A DNA stretch of 64,000 bases, taken from the NCBI RefSeq assembly GCF_030247195.1, contig NW_026683349.1, forward strand, positions 186,001-250,000, given 5' to 3'. Each line of letters starts with the position of its first letter. The first letter of the stretch is position 1. Source of the stretch: Topomyia yanbarensis. Lineage: Eukaryota > Arthropoda > Insecta > Diptera > Culicidae. This document shows, piece by piece, positions 1 to 9,614 of this stretch. The translations under genes were made by a program, and so were the position numbers. The notes under the pieces were generated by a model. That model ran no database searches. It saw nothing but the letters and a program-made list of their open reading frames with translations, and was not told where the DNA came from.

Positions 1-2
1 AT

Positions 3-575
3 TGGGATATTCCCTCTAGTATAACAATAGATAACGAACGAAGTTTTTGTTCCGAAGTTATAGAACAGCAAATAAGAAAGCTAGGAGTTAACATTTTCAA
101 AACCCCCGTCCATCATTCTGAAACGAACGGACAAATAGAAAGAGTTCATTCCACAATTAGAGAAATCATTAGATGCAGCAGAAATACTAGCCCGAATTTA
201 AGTATAAACGACATAGTCCAAATAGCTGTCCACAAGTATAACAATACTGTTCATTCTTTTGTAAAAGACACACCAAAAAATTTATACACCGGTGTGAATA
301 TTGATAGCCTTTCACAGCCAGATTTCGCAAAACAAAAAAAAGATAATCTCGAAAGAGTAATTCAAATTTTTAAAAATAAGAACGACAATGTAAAGGATCC
401 TATATATTCAAATTATAAACCAAATACGTATGCATTCGAAAAAGTCAATAGTATCTCTAAAAGGGACCCCAAATTCAAGAAAATCAAAATCAAAGAAAAT
501 CATACTACTTACGTTATCGATAGTAAAGACAGGAAAATTCATAAGTCGAATTTGAGGAAGTTTTCCAAACGATGA
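3..575 (+). CDS. Errantivirus-type pol, C-terminal integrase part (partial)
   Basis: The reading frame is open from the window edge to a stop at 573-575 (190 residues). It matches, nearly residue for residue in its motifs, the end of the pol protein at 35740-36316: the second Asp of the integrase catalytic core (ITIDNERSF), the catalytic Glu region (HSETNGQIERVHS), and the basic C-terminal tail ending KIHKSNLRKF. Integrase inserts the reverse-transcribed DNA of the element. The 5' part, with protease, RT and RNase H, lies outside the window. An env-like frame follows 48 bases downstream, as in gypsy-type errantiviruses. It is a related but clearly different copy from the provirus at 31071-38222. 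No internal stop is visible in the part seen. Confidence 0.85.
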   Translation, partial: WDIPSSITIDNERSFCSEVIEQQIRKLGVNIFKTPVHHSETNGQIERVHSTIREIIRCSRNTSPNLSINDIVQIAVHKYNNTVHSFVKDTPKNLYTGVNIDSLSQPDFAKQKKDNLERVIQIFKNKNDNVKDPIYSNYKPNTYAFEKVNSISKRDPKFKKIKIKENHTTYVIDSKDRKIHKSNLRKFSKR

Positions 576-622
576 TGTTCAAAGTTCTATTACTTTTTCT
601 CTTCTCTTTTCTCTAATTACAG

Positions 623-1423
623 ACTAGGTTTAATTGTTTGTGTCAGTGCGACACTTCATATTCATAATAAAAATGAAAACCTCGGTAGCCATAATACCTC
701 TCGGAAAGGCTCAAATAAAAAAGGGGTATGTTAGAATCATACACCCGATTGATTTACAGGAAGTCGAAAATACAATAAATAACATAACCGACATTTATAT
801 AAAGCAGGAAGTTTTTGGTCCACGACGACCTTATTCAAGCAAGGAAGCAAAGACTTTCCGACTCTTTTCTAAAATTAAAATCAATAAAATTAAGCCGCTC
901 CAAGCGATGGGATGCGATTGGAACCGCCTGGAAGTGGATTGGAGGAAACCCGGATGCAGACGATCTACGAATGATCGAGAAGGCATTAAACTCGTTAAAC
1001 ACGGAGAACGATAAGCAAATACGTATCAATAATGCCATTGAGATTCGCCTAAATACCATTACCGGCATCATAAATACCATCCTGCGAAACGAACGAGAGC
1101 GCGACCAACAGCACGCTGTTTTCATCAACCTTTTGATCATGGTATTCAACATCGAAGCTTTGCAAGAGCAGCTGGACATCATCGAAGATGCTATTACCAT
1201 CGCCAAACATGGAATCCCAAATAGAAAACTATTCACCACCAAAGACCTGATTTCCGTTGTAGACTATTTGGATTCACAAGACATCAGCATATCATCATTC
1301 GAAGAACTAATGTCTTTGTCATCCGCCCAAGTGATGACGAATAATACTCATGTTGCATACATGTTAAAGGTATCGCAAATTACTAGACAGCAATACGAGT
1401 ACACCAGTTTGCACCACGTATAA
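623..1423 (+). pseudogene. Errantivirus env-like fragment, frameshifted and 3'-truncated
   Basis: A splice-acceptor-like tract ends in AG at 621-622, as at the equivalent place in the provirus at 36333-36334. The first frame (from about 634) holds the conserved block around VAIIPLGKAQI; the second (815-1423) continues with a basic RSKR site followed by the RWDAIGTAWKWI fusion-peptide-like block and the LLIMVFNIEALQEQLDIIEDAI segment. The two frames differ, so a frameshift lies between about 815 and 900. Similarity to the other env stops near 1410; the membrane anchor and the 3' LTR are missing, and the sequence passes into the minus-strand LTR element. In errantiviruses env is a class I fusion glycoprotein; this copy cannot encode a complete one. 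Confidence 0.8.
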
Positions 1424-1426
1424 ATT

Positions 1427-1712
1427 TAATTGTTTTAATTTTTTAGAGTCGATATTTATTCTAGAAAGAGCATCAGCACCTACATTCATTTTACCTTGTA
1501 CATATTGTACGGTAAAATTGAATTCCTCTAGGTCTAGTCTCATTCTAGTTAGTTTAGATGATGGTTCTTTCATTGAAAAAAGATAGACCAACGGTCGATG
1601 ATCAGTTTTAACAGTGAATTTTCGTCCGTATAAATATGGTCGGAAATAGTTATTAGCCCTCTTGTTCTACAGTAGATTTATTTGTTTTGCCTCTCGTGAA
1701 GGTTCTGCTGGC
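1427..1712 (-). pseudogene. LTR-element RNase H C-terminal part
   Basis: Minus-strand translation gives the end of a gypsy-type RNase H/connection region, including TDHRPLVYLFSMKEPSSKL and the hallmark ADALSRI box. It is the direct continuation of the RNase H frame that ends at 3001; the two halves are separated by the insertion at 1727-2986 and its 14-bp target duplication. Stops and a frameshift occur between 1640 and 1690. The frame is lost at about 1430 where errantivirus env sequence begins. Confidence 0.8.
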
Positions 1713-1726
1713 AAATGCTACTGGTA
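1713..1726. repeat. Target site duplication, left copy
   Basis: AAATGCTACTGGTA, identical to 2987-3000. It lies inside the RNase H frame of the minus-strand LTR element and marks the left edge of the ORF1-only insertion. Confidence 0.9.
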
Positions 1727-2986
1727 CAGTGTGTCTTCATATCTCGCCCTGAGCAGAAGCAAAAAATCGTCCCGCGCAAGTGAAACAGTCAATTCTACCT
1801 AAAAATCAATCGGTGCCTATCACACAAGCAGTCCATATAACAATAGCCTATACCTACGGTGCGATTTAGTGATGAGTGACGGTGCCCAGCAAAAAGCAAC
1901 ACAGATGCGGCCGAACTGTGTTGCTGTTGATTTTTCAAAATGCCCCGTAAGACCAGCCATTCGGGAAGTGGAACAGTTATTAAAAGTGCAGATGGAACTC
2001 AATCTGGCTGAAGTGAAAACCCTACAAATGCATCATATCAAACATTGCGTGCTGATTTCGTTCAACAACATTAAACAAGCTGAGTCATTCGCCTCGCGAA
2101 ACGACATGCAGCACACCGCCGAATGCGGCAATGTTAAATATAGCATTCCCGTATACATCGAGAACGGCGCTGTAGAAGTTCGAGTCCATGATTTGGCTAC
2201 GCGTACCCCTGACGGCGCGATTAAAAAATGCTTGCAAAAATACGGAGAAGTAGACTCCGTAACACATGATACATGGAGGATTTTTTTCGCGGGCATCCCT
2301 AACGGTGTTCGTGTGGTGAGAATGCGTGTGACCAAGCCAATTCCCTCTTACTTAAGCTTCACAGTGTTAGGAAGGGACGATTCTCTCATTCAACAGACAT
2401 CACTAGTCACGTACCCAGGGCAAATTCCTACGTGCCAGTTCTGCACGAAGAAGCTGCACCTCGGAAAACCTTGCGTAGAAACTGTTAAGGAAAACTCAAA
2501 TCCAACTGAAATCAGCACACAACCATCTTACGCTAAACCACTAACAGCTGCAAAACCAGCTTCTCCGGATCAAGAAGCAACAAACATGAATTCTACAACG
2601 ATCGCGTTTAATGTCTCTAAGCCAACAACCAACAACAACAACAATGAAGCGAAATCAGAAGAGAACGGACACACAATAGCGACCCATACGATTAAAGCAC
2701 AAACCAGAACAACCGATCGTGAACAGCATGCGAATAGCACAGATGATGATATGGACGAGTACGACAACGAGAAAGAAGGCAGACCAAATGACCCTCAAGA
2801 TTCGGCGAACAACTTTTCACCGCCAAGGAAACGAATCTCAACACGCAGCAGCAAGCTGCGTCAACAAGATAGCACGAGTAAAAAATAAATAATGTTTAAA
2901 TCTTTATTTTTACATATTGTAAAATATTAAAAGATGTCCGGCTCAGTTATGCTAACGCGTTGAGCCGTGTCAAATAAACAGAAAAA
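1727..2986 (+). mobile_element. LINE-derived ORF1-only insertion
   Basis: The insertion is flanked by perfect 14-bp direct repeats (AAATGCTACTGGTA at 1713-1726 and 2987-3000) and ends in an A-run, so it entered by target-primed reverse transcription. It contains a 5' leader, one complete ORF1-type gene (1872-2888) and a 98-base 3' tail, with no ORF2. Its last bases (GCCGTGTCAAATAAAC then A-run) recur at the end of the 97-bp insert at 21074-21170, so both belong to one family. The 1.26-kb size means either an internally deleted copy or a non-autonomous family moved by the machinery of a full-length LINE. Confidence 0.85.
1872..2888 (+). CDS. LINE ORF1 protein with zinc knuckle (338 aa, intact)
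   Basis: This is an open frame with ATG at 1872 and TAA at 2886-2888. It reads as a non-LTR retrotransposon ORF1 (nucleic-acid-binding, Gag-like) protein: an N-terminal region with a possible RRM-like fold (around VRVHDLATRTPDGAIKKCLQ), a conserved block GIPNGVRVVRMRVTKPIPSY, then a cysteine cluster CQFCTKKLHLGKPC, then a long hydrophilic Asn/Thr-rich and acidic tail ending in basic residues. ORF1 proteins coat the element RNA. No endonuclease or RT frame follows. The frame carries no stop or frameshift, unlike almost every other coding region in the window, which suggests a recent insertion. The exact clade is not certain. Confidence 0.8.
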   Translation: MSDGAQQKATQMRPNCVAVDFSKCPVRPAIREVEQLLKVQMELNLAEVKTLQMHHIKHCVLISFNNIKQAESFASRNDMQHTAECGNVKYSIPVYIENGAVEVRVHDLATRTPDGAIKKCLQKYGEVDSVTHDTWRIFFAGIPNGVRVVRMRVTKPIPSYLSFTVLGRDDSLIQQTSLVTYPGQIPTCQFCTKKLHLGKPCVETVKENSNPTEISTQPSYAKPLTAAKPASPDQEATNMNSTTIAFNVSKPTTNNNNNEAKSEENGHTIATHTIKAQTRTTDREQHANSTDDDMDEYDNEKEGRPNDPQDSANNFSPPRKRISTRSSKLRQQDSTSKK

Positions 2987-3000
2987 AAATGCTACTGGTA
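2987..3000. repeat. Target site duplication, right copy
   Basis: AAATGCTACTGGTA, identical to 1713-1726. It follows directly on the A-run of the insertion; up to three of its leading A bases could instead belong to the tail. Confidence 0.9.
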
Positions 3001-4287
3001 ATTCAATATTGTCATATGTTTGTGCTAGGATAGCCCCACATGCAATGTTGGAAGCATATGTTATTAGAACAAATTCTTTGTTAAAATCAGGAAATTGTAA
3101 AATTTTTGGGGAAATTAGTTGTTTTTTAAGCATATCAAATGCATTTTGGCATTCAATATTCCAAACGAAGGTAGTGTTTTTCCTTAATAATTTGTTCAAA
3201 GGGTTTGCTATCTGAGCAAAAAAATTATAAAACGCCTGTAATAGTAATGTAATAGAACGCGACGAATCGTCGTACGTCATCTGCATTTTTAGGTATAGGG
3301 TAGTTGCAGATCGTATCAAATTTGGATTTATCTGGCTGAATTCCTTTCTCAGAAATGTGGTGACCTAAATAAGTTACGTCGGCTCGAAAAAATTTACATT
3401 TGGATGGATTTAATTTTAAATTGTGATTTCTTAATTTCTGAAAAACTTTTTCCAAGTTTGCAAGATGATGGTTGATTGAACAACCGATGACTATGATATC
3501 GTCAATATAGAGAAATGCGCACTCGGGACCTAGTCCGCTAAGTGCGATTGACATCATGCGTTGAAAGCTATTCGGGCTAATATTGAGTCCGAATGGCAAT
3601 CGTTTAAATTGAAAATGTCCGCGTTCCTGTAAGGAGAATGCGGTGAATTCTCTAGATTTTTTCTCGATTTCTATTTGGTGGAAACCGGACTGTAGATGTA
3701 GAGTAGAGAAATACTTTGCTCTGCCAAGTTGGTCAAGAATGTCGTCAATTCTTGGTAGAGGAAATTTGTCGGCTAGTATTTTTTATTTAGTTGTCGAAAA
3801 TCTACAACTAGTCTCCATTTCTTTTCTGTGCTAGTTGTTTTCTTTGGAACAAGCATAATGGGTGAATTATAATTAGAAACAGATGGTTCTATAACACCAT
3901 TTTTGATTAAATCGTCCACTTGACGGAAAATTTCTTCACGCTGGCTATGCGCGTTTCTCTAATTTTTTATATATACTGGTGATTTGTCACTCAGGTGTAT
4001 TTTTTGTTTATAGAAATTGTTTGCAGATAGTGTGTCGTCCTTTAGGTGGAAGATATCGTTATACTTATTGCATAATTTAATAAGGCTATCTTTTGCAGAT
4101 GCCGGAAATTTTTTTAAATTGAGCTCCTCTTGGAGATCATCATTTCGTTTAATATTCCGAGAATCAGTTTCGCTGATCATCGCTAATTGAAAATTGGTTA
4201 AATGTTCATATTGTGGTAACAAATGTTTGATTTAAACGGGTTCGTTATTGGTATTTACAATCTTTATATAAGAAGATTCTTTATTTA
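3001..4287 (-). pseudogene. LTR-element pol: RT and RNase H N-terminal part
   Basis: On the minus strand, pre-RT sequence (4222-3962) is followed by RT with the FGLNISPNSFQRMM block and the YIDD catalytic box in FLYIDDIIVIG (3599-3225), then RNase H (3319-3001). Frames change near 3960, 3640 and 3250, so the gene is broken several times. In the RNase H start the usual catalytic TDAS box reads TYAS, a change of the first catalytic Asp. The upstream partner (protease) continues at 8826 across the Spy-like insertion; the downstream partner is at 1712-1427. Function would be synthesis of element DNA; this copy is dead. Confidence 0.85.
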
Positions 4288-4290
4288 CAA

Positions 4291-4305
4291 TAGACCTTTC
4301 TCGTC
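4291..4305 (+). repeat. Left terminal inverted repeat, Spy-like copy 1
   Basis: TAGACCTTTCTCGTC, exact inverse of 8808-8822, flanked on the left by TTTACAA of the LTR element. The same left end occurs at 26376. Confidence 0.85.
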
Positions 4306-4983
4306 CGACCTAACACCTGTTTTTCTTATTTTTAATCGAAAGATTACACATTGATAAGAACATTTCCGTAAAAATGAGATTTTTAGGAGCTATCATGATT
4401 TTTTAAGGATTTTTTAAAATTTGAAATATGCAAGAATGTTGAATATTTTTTTCACCTCAGCAAGAATGGTGGGACTTAAAATGTGCGTTTGGGCAGCACT
4501 GCTTTGAATATTTTCACTTATGTTCTTGGCAACGCGGTAAATGAAGTGGTGAATCGCAGTACAAAATTCATTAGCAATGTAAACAAACTAAAATGAACCT
4601 CTCGCTGTAGAACATTGGATGAAAATGTTTAACCTCATTTTTTTGACATTTCGCAGAGCTTGTTTACATAGACTTGGATTTTTTTTATTCGACCACAGTA
4701 TGAGAAACTTGATTTGGTTTACTTTTAAATGCGAATATCTTGTATTAACAAGCTCGCTAGGCTTTCATTTTTATTTGACGTCATTGGGCAATGTTCCGTT
4801 AAATTTGGCATTTGTTTTTTTCTTGTCCACGTTTCGTTGAAGAAAGCGATTTTATTTGTTGCGATCAATTTAACTTGTTTTGATTTTTTTGCTGAATTAC
4901 AACGTTAGCCACAAAACATTTTGATGATCTCTGGTAATTGGTAATCTCTGGTAATCCTTGAAATTATATACATCGCAACATAG

Positions 4984-5382
4984 GTCCGCACCAGTTGCAG
5001 CTGCTCCACCTCGCCGGAATCGAGTTAGCCGATGGTACAGCCTGCGTCACACTCGGCTGTCGCTGCACCAATGGTAGCTCCCAACCAGGCCTTTGGATTA
5101 ATTACTCAAATCGCAGCTACTGCTGGTAGTGTAGCGATCGGCTCCGTCGGTAACACCGTTGGACATGCCCTCATCGGAATGTTTAGCGGTTCCCATTCAC
5201 AAGAGGCAGCCTCGCTAGGACAGGCTGCCCCGGTATCGGGCGAGGCAAACACTCCGGCAGGACCATGCTCGTGGGAGATCAAGCAAATATCTTGTACCCA
5301 AGGCCAGGTCGAGTGTGATTCGGAACAATTACCAAATCTAGAAGTCCATATATATAGCGTTCACGTGATACATTTTCCTTGA
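4984..5382 (+). pseudogene. Captured CHCHD2-like gene fragment, copy 1
   Basis: After an AG acceptor-like end (4982-4983) the sequence reads as the mid part of insect CHCHD2, a mitochondrial coiled-coil-helix protein: a proline/arginine-rich block ([10 protein letters not shown]), a frame change at about 5028, then the hydrophobic glycine-rich segment [20 protein letters not shown] and the start of the CHCH domain (PCSWEIKQ then CTQGQ). The twin CX9C motif is not completed, so no functional protein is expected. The open stretch from the ATG at 5032 to 5382 has 116 codons. Identity to CHCHD2 is by recognition of family motifs. The same fragment occurs at 27080-27424. Confidence 0.8.
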
Positions 5383-5519
5383 AGTTGATTGAATAAAAAT
5401 AGTATAAATGTTGACCAAATCCTGCAGCACTAGGATCAAAGATAGAGCATTAACACCAACTCACTGTGCTTCGGTGTTTTTTTGCAAACGTATCTTTAAA
5501 ATCGATCACTTGAAAGTAG

Positions 5520-5832
5520 TATCAATGATTATAAATGCGACAACAATACACTCATAACCTTTTTAATGGTTATTTAGCCATAGGTAACGAGGAAATCGGC
5601 ATGTTTTATTCATGTACAACAAAAAATACTCAGCAATAATGTAACTTATTATTAATTGTTGCGTAGTATAAATGATTATAAAATGCGACAACATAAGCTC
5701 ATAACCTTTCTAATGGTTATTTAGCCATACTGCCGTGATACGCATAACTGTCCCATCTGCATAGGAAACCCAAATGGGACTGCTATGCGGATCACGGCAG
5801 CATAGGTAACGAGCAACAATTTAATTTATTAT
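5520..5832. repeat. Local duplication containing an empty and a filled insertion site
   Basis: A segment around ATAACCTTTTTAATGGTTAT, TTAGCCATAGGTAACGAG at about 5520-5600 is repeated at about 5660-5815. The second copy holds a 71-bp hairpin insert at 5730-5800; the first is uninterrupted at 5579-5582. This lies in a roughly 800-base block (about 5482-6285) that is absent from the second Spy-like copy near 27560, so the block is a later insertion in copy 1. Confidence 0.75.
5730..5800. mobile_element. 71-bp hairpin insert with 4-bp CATA duplication
   Basis: The arms CTGCCGTGATACGCATA and TATGCGGATCACGGCAG pair, with an inner stem GTCCCAT/ATGGGAC. CATA is found on both sides (5726-5729, 5801-5804). 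The duplicated sequence at 5579 is the empty site, so the insert borders are defined directly. Confidence 0.75.
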
Positions 5833-5861
5833 TAATTGTTACGCGTGATTGGCCAAAATTG

Positions 5862-5934
5862 GTCGCTTTTAGAATCTGGTGCTCTAAGCATAATTGTCCC
5901 ATGTTAATAACACATGGGACAGTATAGCGACCAT
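5862..5934. repeat. Second hairpin with the same inner stem
   Basis: A stem TTGTCCCATGT/ACATGGGACAG with outer GGTCGCT/AGCGACC pairing at 5862-5868 and 5925-5931. The core GTCCCAT/ATGGGAC is shared with 5730-5800 and with 28050-28115, but the outer arms differ in all three. Confidence 0.55.
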
Positions 5935-6520
5935 ACAGCTGCAACAGCGAATATAGCATTGACATCAATATAACCAGGTTGGTTGCAAGCAGAAAGAACA
6001 ATACTAGCTGGGCTGCTAGCTGTTTGTGCTACTAATAACACTTGCAGCCTGTCAAATTAACATGATTCTATGATCTAGCTTCAATGATGATGGAATATAA
6101 CCGAATCCAAAGCCTTACCCATCAGCGCATTTGATCATGTAATGGATATGATAAACTCTGAAAGAAATACATTTTATTGTTGTGTTTTTGAGGTTAGAAC
6201 TTTTATACTATTGTAAGAATGGTCCTCAGCAACTATCCTTCCAAATCAAAAACTCGTGCTAGCAATGGCTTCGTTCAGAAGCTGCTGTACATTTGTTTTT
6301 GTTAGCTGGTCGATTACGATTCCCCCGACCGAACCACTTTTCCGACGCAACAAGAGGGAAACGAACGATTCTCATTTGATTTCCGTAGTCACAGAACCGT
6401 ATTCATTCGTTCAGTCCGAGCGATATTGCGTAACTCGGGGAACAGGCAAGTGCGACGATTGAGTCGTCATGGGCTTCAATTTTGTACATACAGGCACCTA
6501 TAAATAACCAATCAATTTAA

Positions 6521-7450
6521 TTATGTAGATTTAGGCCATACCGTAAATTTGGCTGACATACCCCGTATCAAGTCCCTCACATATAGCACACCATCCTGGC
6601 AACCAGATGCGCCCATCTCAGCCTGCCACTGGTCTATGAAAATACATGTAATAGGACCGCAATGGCCGTTTAGGGTGAACTGCAATAGGTGGCTATCGAG
6701 CCGGAACACGTTAACAGTGTGGCCCTGGCTGCCAGTCATGACTGTACCGCCCGCCACTTCCAAACATGTCACCGGTAACCCTGCTGGTGAAACTCTAGGA
6801 TACATCGAAGCTCCTCCTCGGATGCGTGATGTTGAGCTGAGAAAGCTGTGGACGGATTTGATCCGGCGGATTGCTGAAATGCTTCCTGCCGAACCGCTGC
6901 GTACGTGAGCTAAAAAGAATAAGAATTAAGGCACTTGATGACATACTCATTACAGACTGAAAATTAAATGACTTAGAATATACAGTATTTTAAAAGAACA
7001 AGTAAAATCTGTCTGCGCCCTAGGTGAGCTTAAAAAATTGCTTGAAACATAGAACTTACTTCGCCCATATACAGACGTAAATCCCCAATAGATCTGACAA
7101 CCATACGTGTACGTTTCCAGTCTCAGAAAACCGATTCGTTCACTCAACTCCGTCACCGGCGAGGTTTATGTTAGTTACCCCATTGTTGTGGGTGTTTTCG
7201 GCTTCATATATATCCTGCAATGAAACGTCCGTCAATAGTTGTAATAAAAAACAAATGACTCCAAACAATTTACCTTAAAGTTACAAATCTTTCCCTCCCA
7301 GAACTTTAACCGCCCATCTGCACACACAATCTCTATGAGATCATCAAAAAAGTCCAGATACCAGATCGGTGAAGTCTGGTAACATTTCTTCCGCGCTGAA
7401 CTTCCTCCTCCAGGTGGCTGAAAACATTCCCCAGCGCTCATCTGCTTTCG
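6521..7450 (-). pseudogene. Captured SCAP (SREBP cleavage-activating protein) WD40 exons
   Basis: The minus strand encodes pieces of the C-terminal WD-repeat domain of SCAP, the ER/Golgi sterol-sensing escort of SREBP. Block 1 (about 7450-7273) has IWYLDFFDDLIEIVCADGRL then FWEG; block 2 (about 7228-7064) has NINLAGD and RLETYTYG; block 3 (about 6911-6530) has VTCLEVAGGTVMTGSQGHTV, FTLNGHCGPITCIFIDQW and SGCQDGVLYV. Splice-like borders separate the blocks: AAG then GTAAAT at about 7272, an AG acceptor at about 7218, GAA then GTAAGT near 7064, and a TTTTTAG acceptor near 6912. Introns therefore seem retained, meaning capture at DNA level. Frameshifts break the reading. The membrane domain of SCAP is absent. 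A shorter piece recurs at 27960-28040. Confidence 0.75.
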
Positions 7451-7459
7451 GGGTGGGAT

Positions 7460-8599
7460 GAAGCCGTATGATTGGACCTACTCTGACCGCTGCTACATCA
7501 TAGCCCTTGGTCGAATTATTCCACAAAAACCGAATTCGCAGATCTGCACAAAACCTTTTCGACATACACGATTATCATTTGTGAAATGAATCTCCAACTG
7601 GACGGTAAAATGAAACCATTCTGGGTTAATATTTTCCTGCATCTCATTCTGATGATTGTGCCTGGTGAAGTTAAACTGTAGTTTTCTCTTCAGTTTGAAA
7701 GCAAAACTGGTCGGCGAACTCTCTGGAAACGGGAGACAGCTGATGTTTTTGGATTCCTTGACAGGATGAAACACATCAGATAGGTAGAGAAAACAGAACA
7801 AACAAAAAAGATGTCATCGATGTTTTAAGAGCACTTTTCAGTTTAGAGCAGCGTTGTCAGATGGTTTGTATAATAGGTTTGCTCTAGTACACAGAAGTTG
7901 CTCCGGAGCAAACAGAAGCAAAAAATACTTCCTTTTTACTCCGGTTTGCTAACGGAAGCAGAAAAAAGAGAAGAGAACATAGGAACGATTTTCTCTCTGT
8001 TTGCTCCGGAGTACTTCCACTTTCTACTGGTACTGGAACAAATCTAATATCGGTATAGTTCTAAATAAAAAATAGGTATTTATCGGTGTGAAGATGTATG
8101 CTAACCAAAAGTTACCTGCAATTTTTTTGGTTTAGATTATAGATCATTCTAATGTTATGTAATCAAACCTACCGAGCTCAATCAATTTCAGAATCGGTTG
8201 TTGAGCTTCATTTGAAATTTTGATAGTAACCTGGCAGATTTCTGAATCAATTTCCGGATGATTTGATGTGGAAAGGTGAAGACATTTTCTAAAAAGGCCC
8301 GTACGTAATATTAGTTGATCTTATAATATGAAAATCGTGATTTTTTGGTAAGAAAAAAGAAGTCGGTATTTTTAGTAACTTTATTGGAATTGAAATTAAA
8401 AATCGGTTTAAATATCGATAAATCGGTATATTCTGCAACACTGTTTTGGGGTTCATCTACGTCAAAACAATGTTTTTGACAAATTGGAATGAACTCTTGG
8501 AGTTCATACCCAGTAAACGAAACGGCGAATAGCCAGATTAAAACAGCTGCCGGCTAGCGGCAGGCTACTGGAACTATGTTATAGGCTACCCGCCGTAAC
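7460..8599. other. Interior of Spy-like copy 1, no gene recognised
   Basis: Several short open stretches are present on the minus strand (for example 7801-7493) but none resembles a known family. A local inverted motif built from TTGCTCCGGAG and CTCCGGAGC (around 7895-8015) is visible. The rest is AT-rich and featureless to me. Confidence 0.4.
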
Positions 8600-8822
8600 T
8601 TTATTTCATATTCCCCACTCGAAATTCATCCAAATGGTGGAAAAGTATGGAGAATCGAGGTAAAATAGGACAGGGGAATACAGAGTAAAATGGGCAGCTC
8701 GAAGAATTTTTGATTTTTTCAATAGTTAGAGACACCAAATTAACGTGACAGTATTCAGAATTGATCCAGCGATGAAAACGGAAGCTGTTCTGCATATAAA
8801 AATTTTTGACGAGAAAGGTCTA
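8600..8822 (-). repeat. Right terminal region, Spy-like copy 1
   Basis: About 220 bases beginning near ATATTCCCCACTCGAAATTC and ending GACGAGAAAGGTCTA. The same block, diverged, ends the copies at 45510 and 50645. The outer 15 bases are the inverted repeat; the next base pair in the host is TT. Confidence 0.85.
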
Positions 8823-8825
8823 TTG

Positions 8826-9306
8826 CGTTGCTGCTAAATACTCCAGGAGCGATCTCTGAGGCAATTAACACAACGTCTCCTTCTGGGTTAAAATTATTAA
8901 TTATTCTATATGTTTCTGCTCTAGCTGGTATCCAGGTTGAGCCACCTAGATTATTGTGTATAGGTATATCTATATTTATGTTATGTACATTCATTGACAG
9001 CAACCATGCATCACAATTTATCGAACATCGGTATATTGCCAAAAAATCTCTTCCAATAATACCATCGGTTGGTATAGGAAAATCATCGTTAATTATATGC
9101 AGAGTACCCTCAATAGGTGTGTCTTGCATGTAAAAAATGCATTTGGTAATTCCATGACTCTGCAGTTCACCAGGAATAATCCCTTTTAGTTTGTATTTGC
9201 GAGTTGTATCTATGCTTGTACCTGGCAAGATACATTCGCTTTTAATGAGTGATATGTCAGCTCCTGAGTCGACCAGGAAAGTGCACATCTTGCTCGAATT
9301 GTTCAA
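8826..9306 (-). pseudogene. LTR-element retropepsin (protease) region
   Basis: The minus-strand frame contains the aspartic protease active site LVDSGADISLI followed by the second conserved block around GIIGRDFLAIY. This is the protease that processes Gag and Pol of the mdg1/412-like element. Downstream the frame runs into the Spy-like right terminal repeat; the natural continuation is on the far side of that insertion at 4287. Between gag and protease lies the (TA)n tract. Confidence 0.85.
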
Positions 9307-9434
9307 TTTGAGCTTTATGAAATTCGAGGCAGCTAATGTGTAGACTGCCCGTTTCCTAAAAAAGGATGGTTGGGCGGTTGTTGGAACTGGCCCGCTGTTG
9401 GCTGATCAGGTAGGTTGCTTGGTGCTGAGTCAGT

Positions 9435-9611
<177 letters not shown>

Positions 9612-9614
9612 TCC

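Larger units (their letters stand above)
4291..8822. mobile_element. Spy-like non-autonomous DNA transposon, copy 1, carrying host gene fragments
   Basis: Both ends carry perfect inverted repeats TAGACCTTTCTCGTC (4291-4305) and its complement (8808-8822). The flanks are AA on the left and TT on the right, and the interrupted LTR-element frame fits with no target duplication. The left 200 bases are shared with 26376 onward; the right 220 bases are shared with 45290-45510 and 50430-50645, so a family with at least three or four ends is present. There is no transposase. Inside are a CHCHD2 fragment (+), SCAP exons (-) and small hairpin insertions. Lack of target duplication with insertion between A and T bases is the hallmark reported for Spy transposons (AAA/TTT there). 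A 2-bp AT duplication cannot be excluded because it gives the same sequence. Confidence 0.75.

Noticed and set aside
835..1242. Minus-strand open frame of 135 codons over the env fragment
   Set aside because: Shadow of the env reading frames, with no recognisable motif.
6256..6908. Plus-strand open frames over the SCAP region
   Set aside because: The minus strand carries the WD40 motifs and splice-like borders; the plus frames show no family resemblance.
4291..8822. A TA or TTAA target duplication for the Spy-like element
   Set aside because: The intact LINE target reads GTAATTGC, which is incompatible with a TA duplication, and no TTAA lies on both sides.
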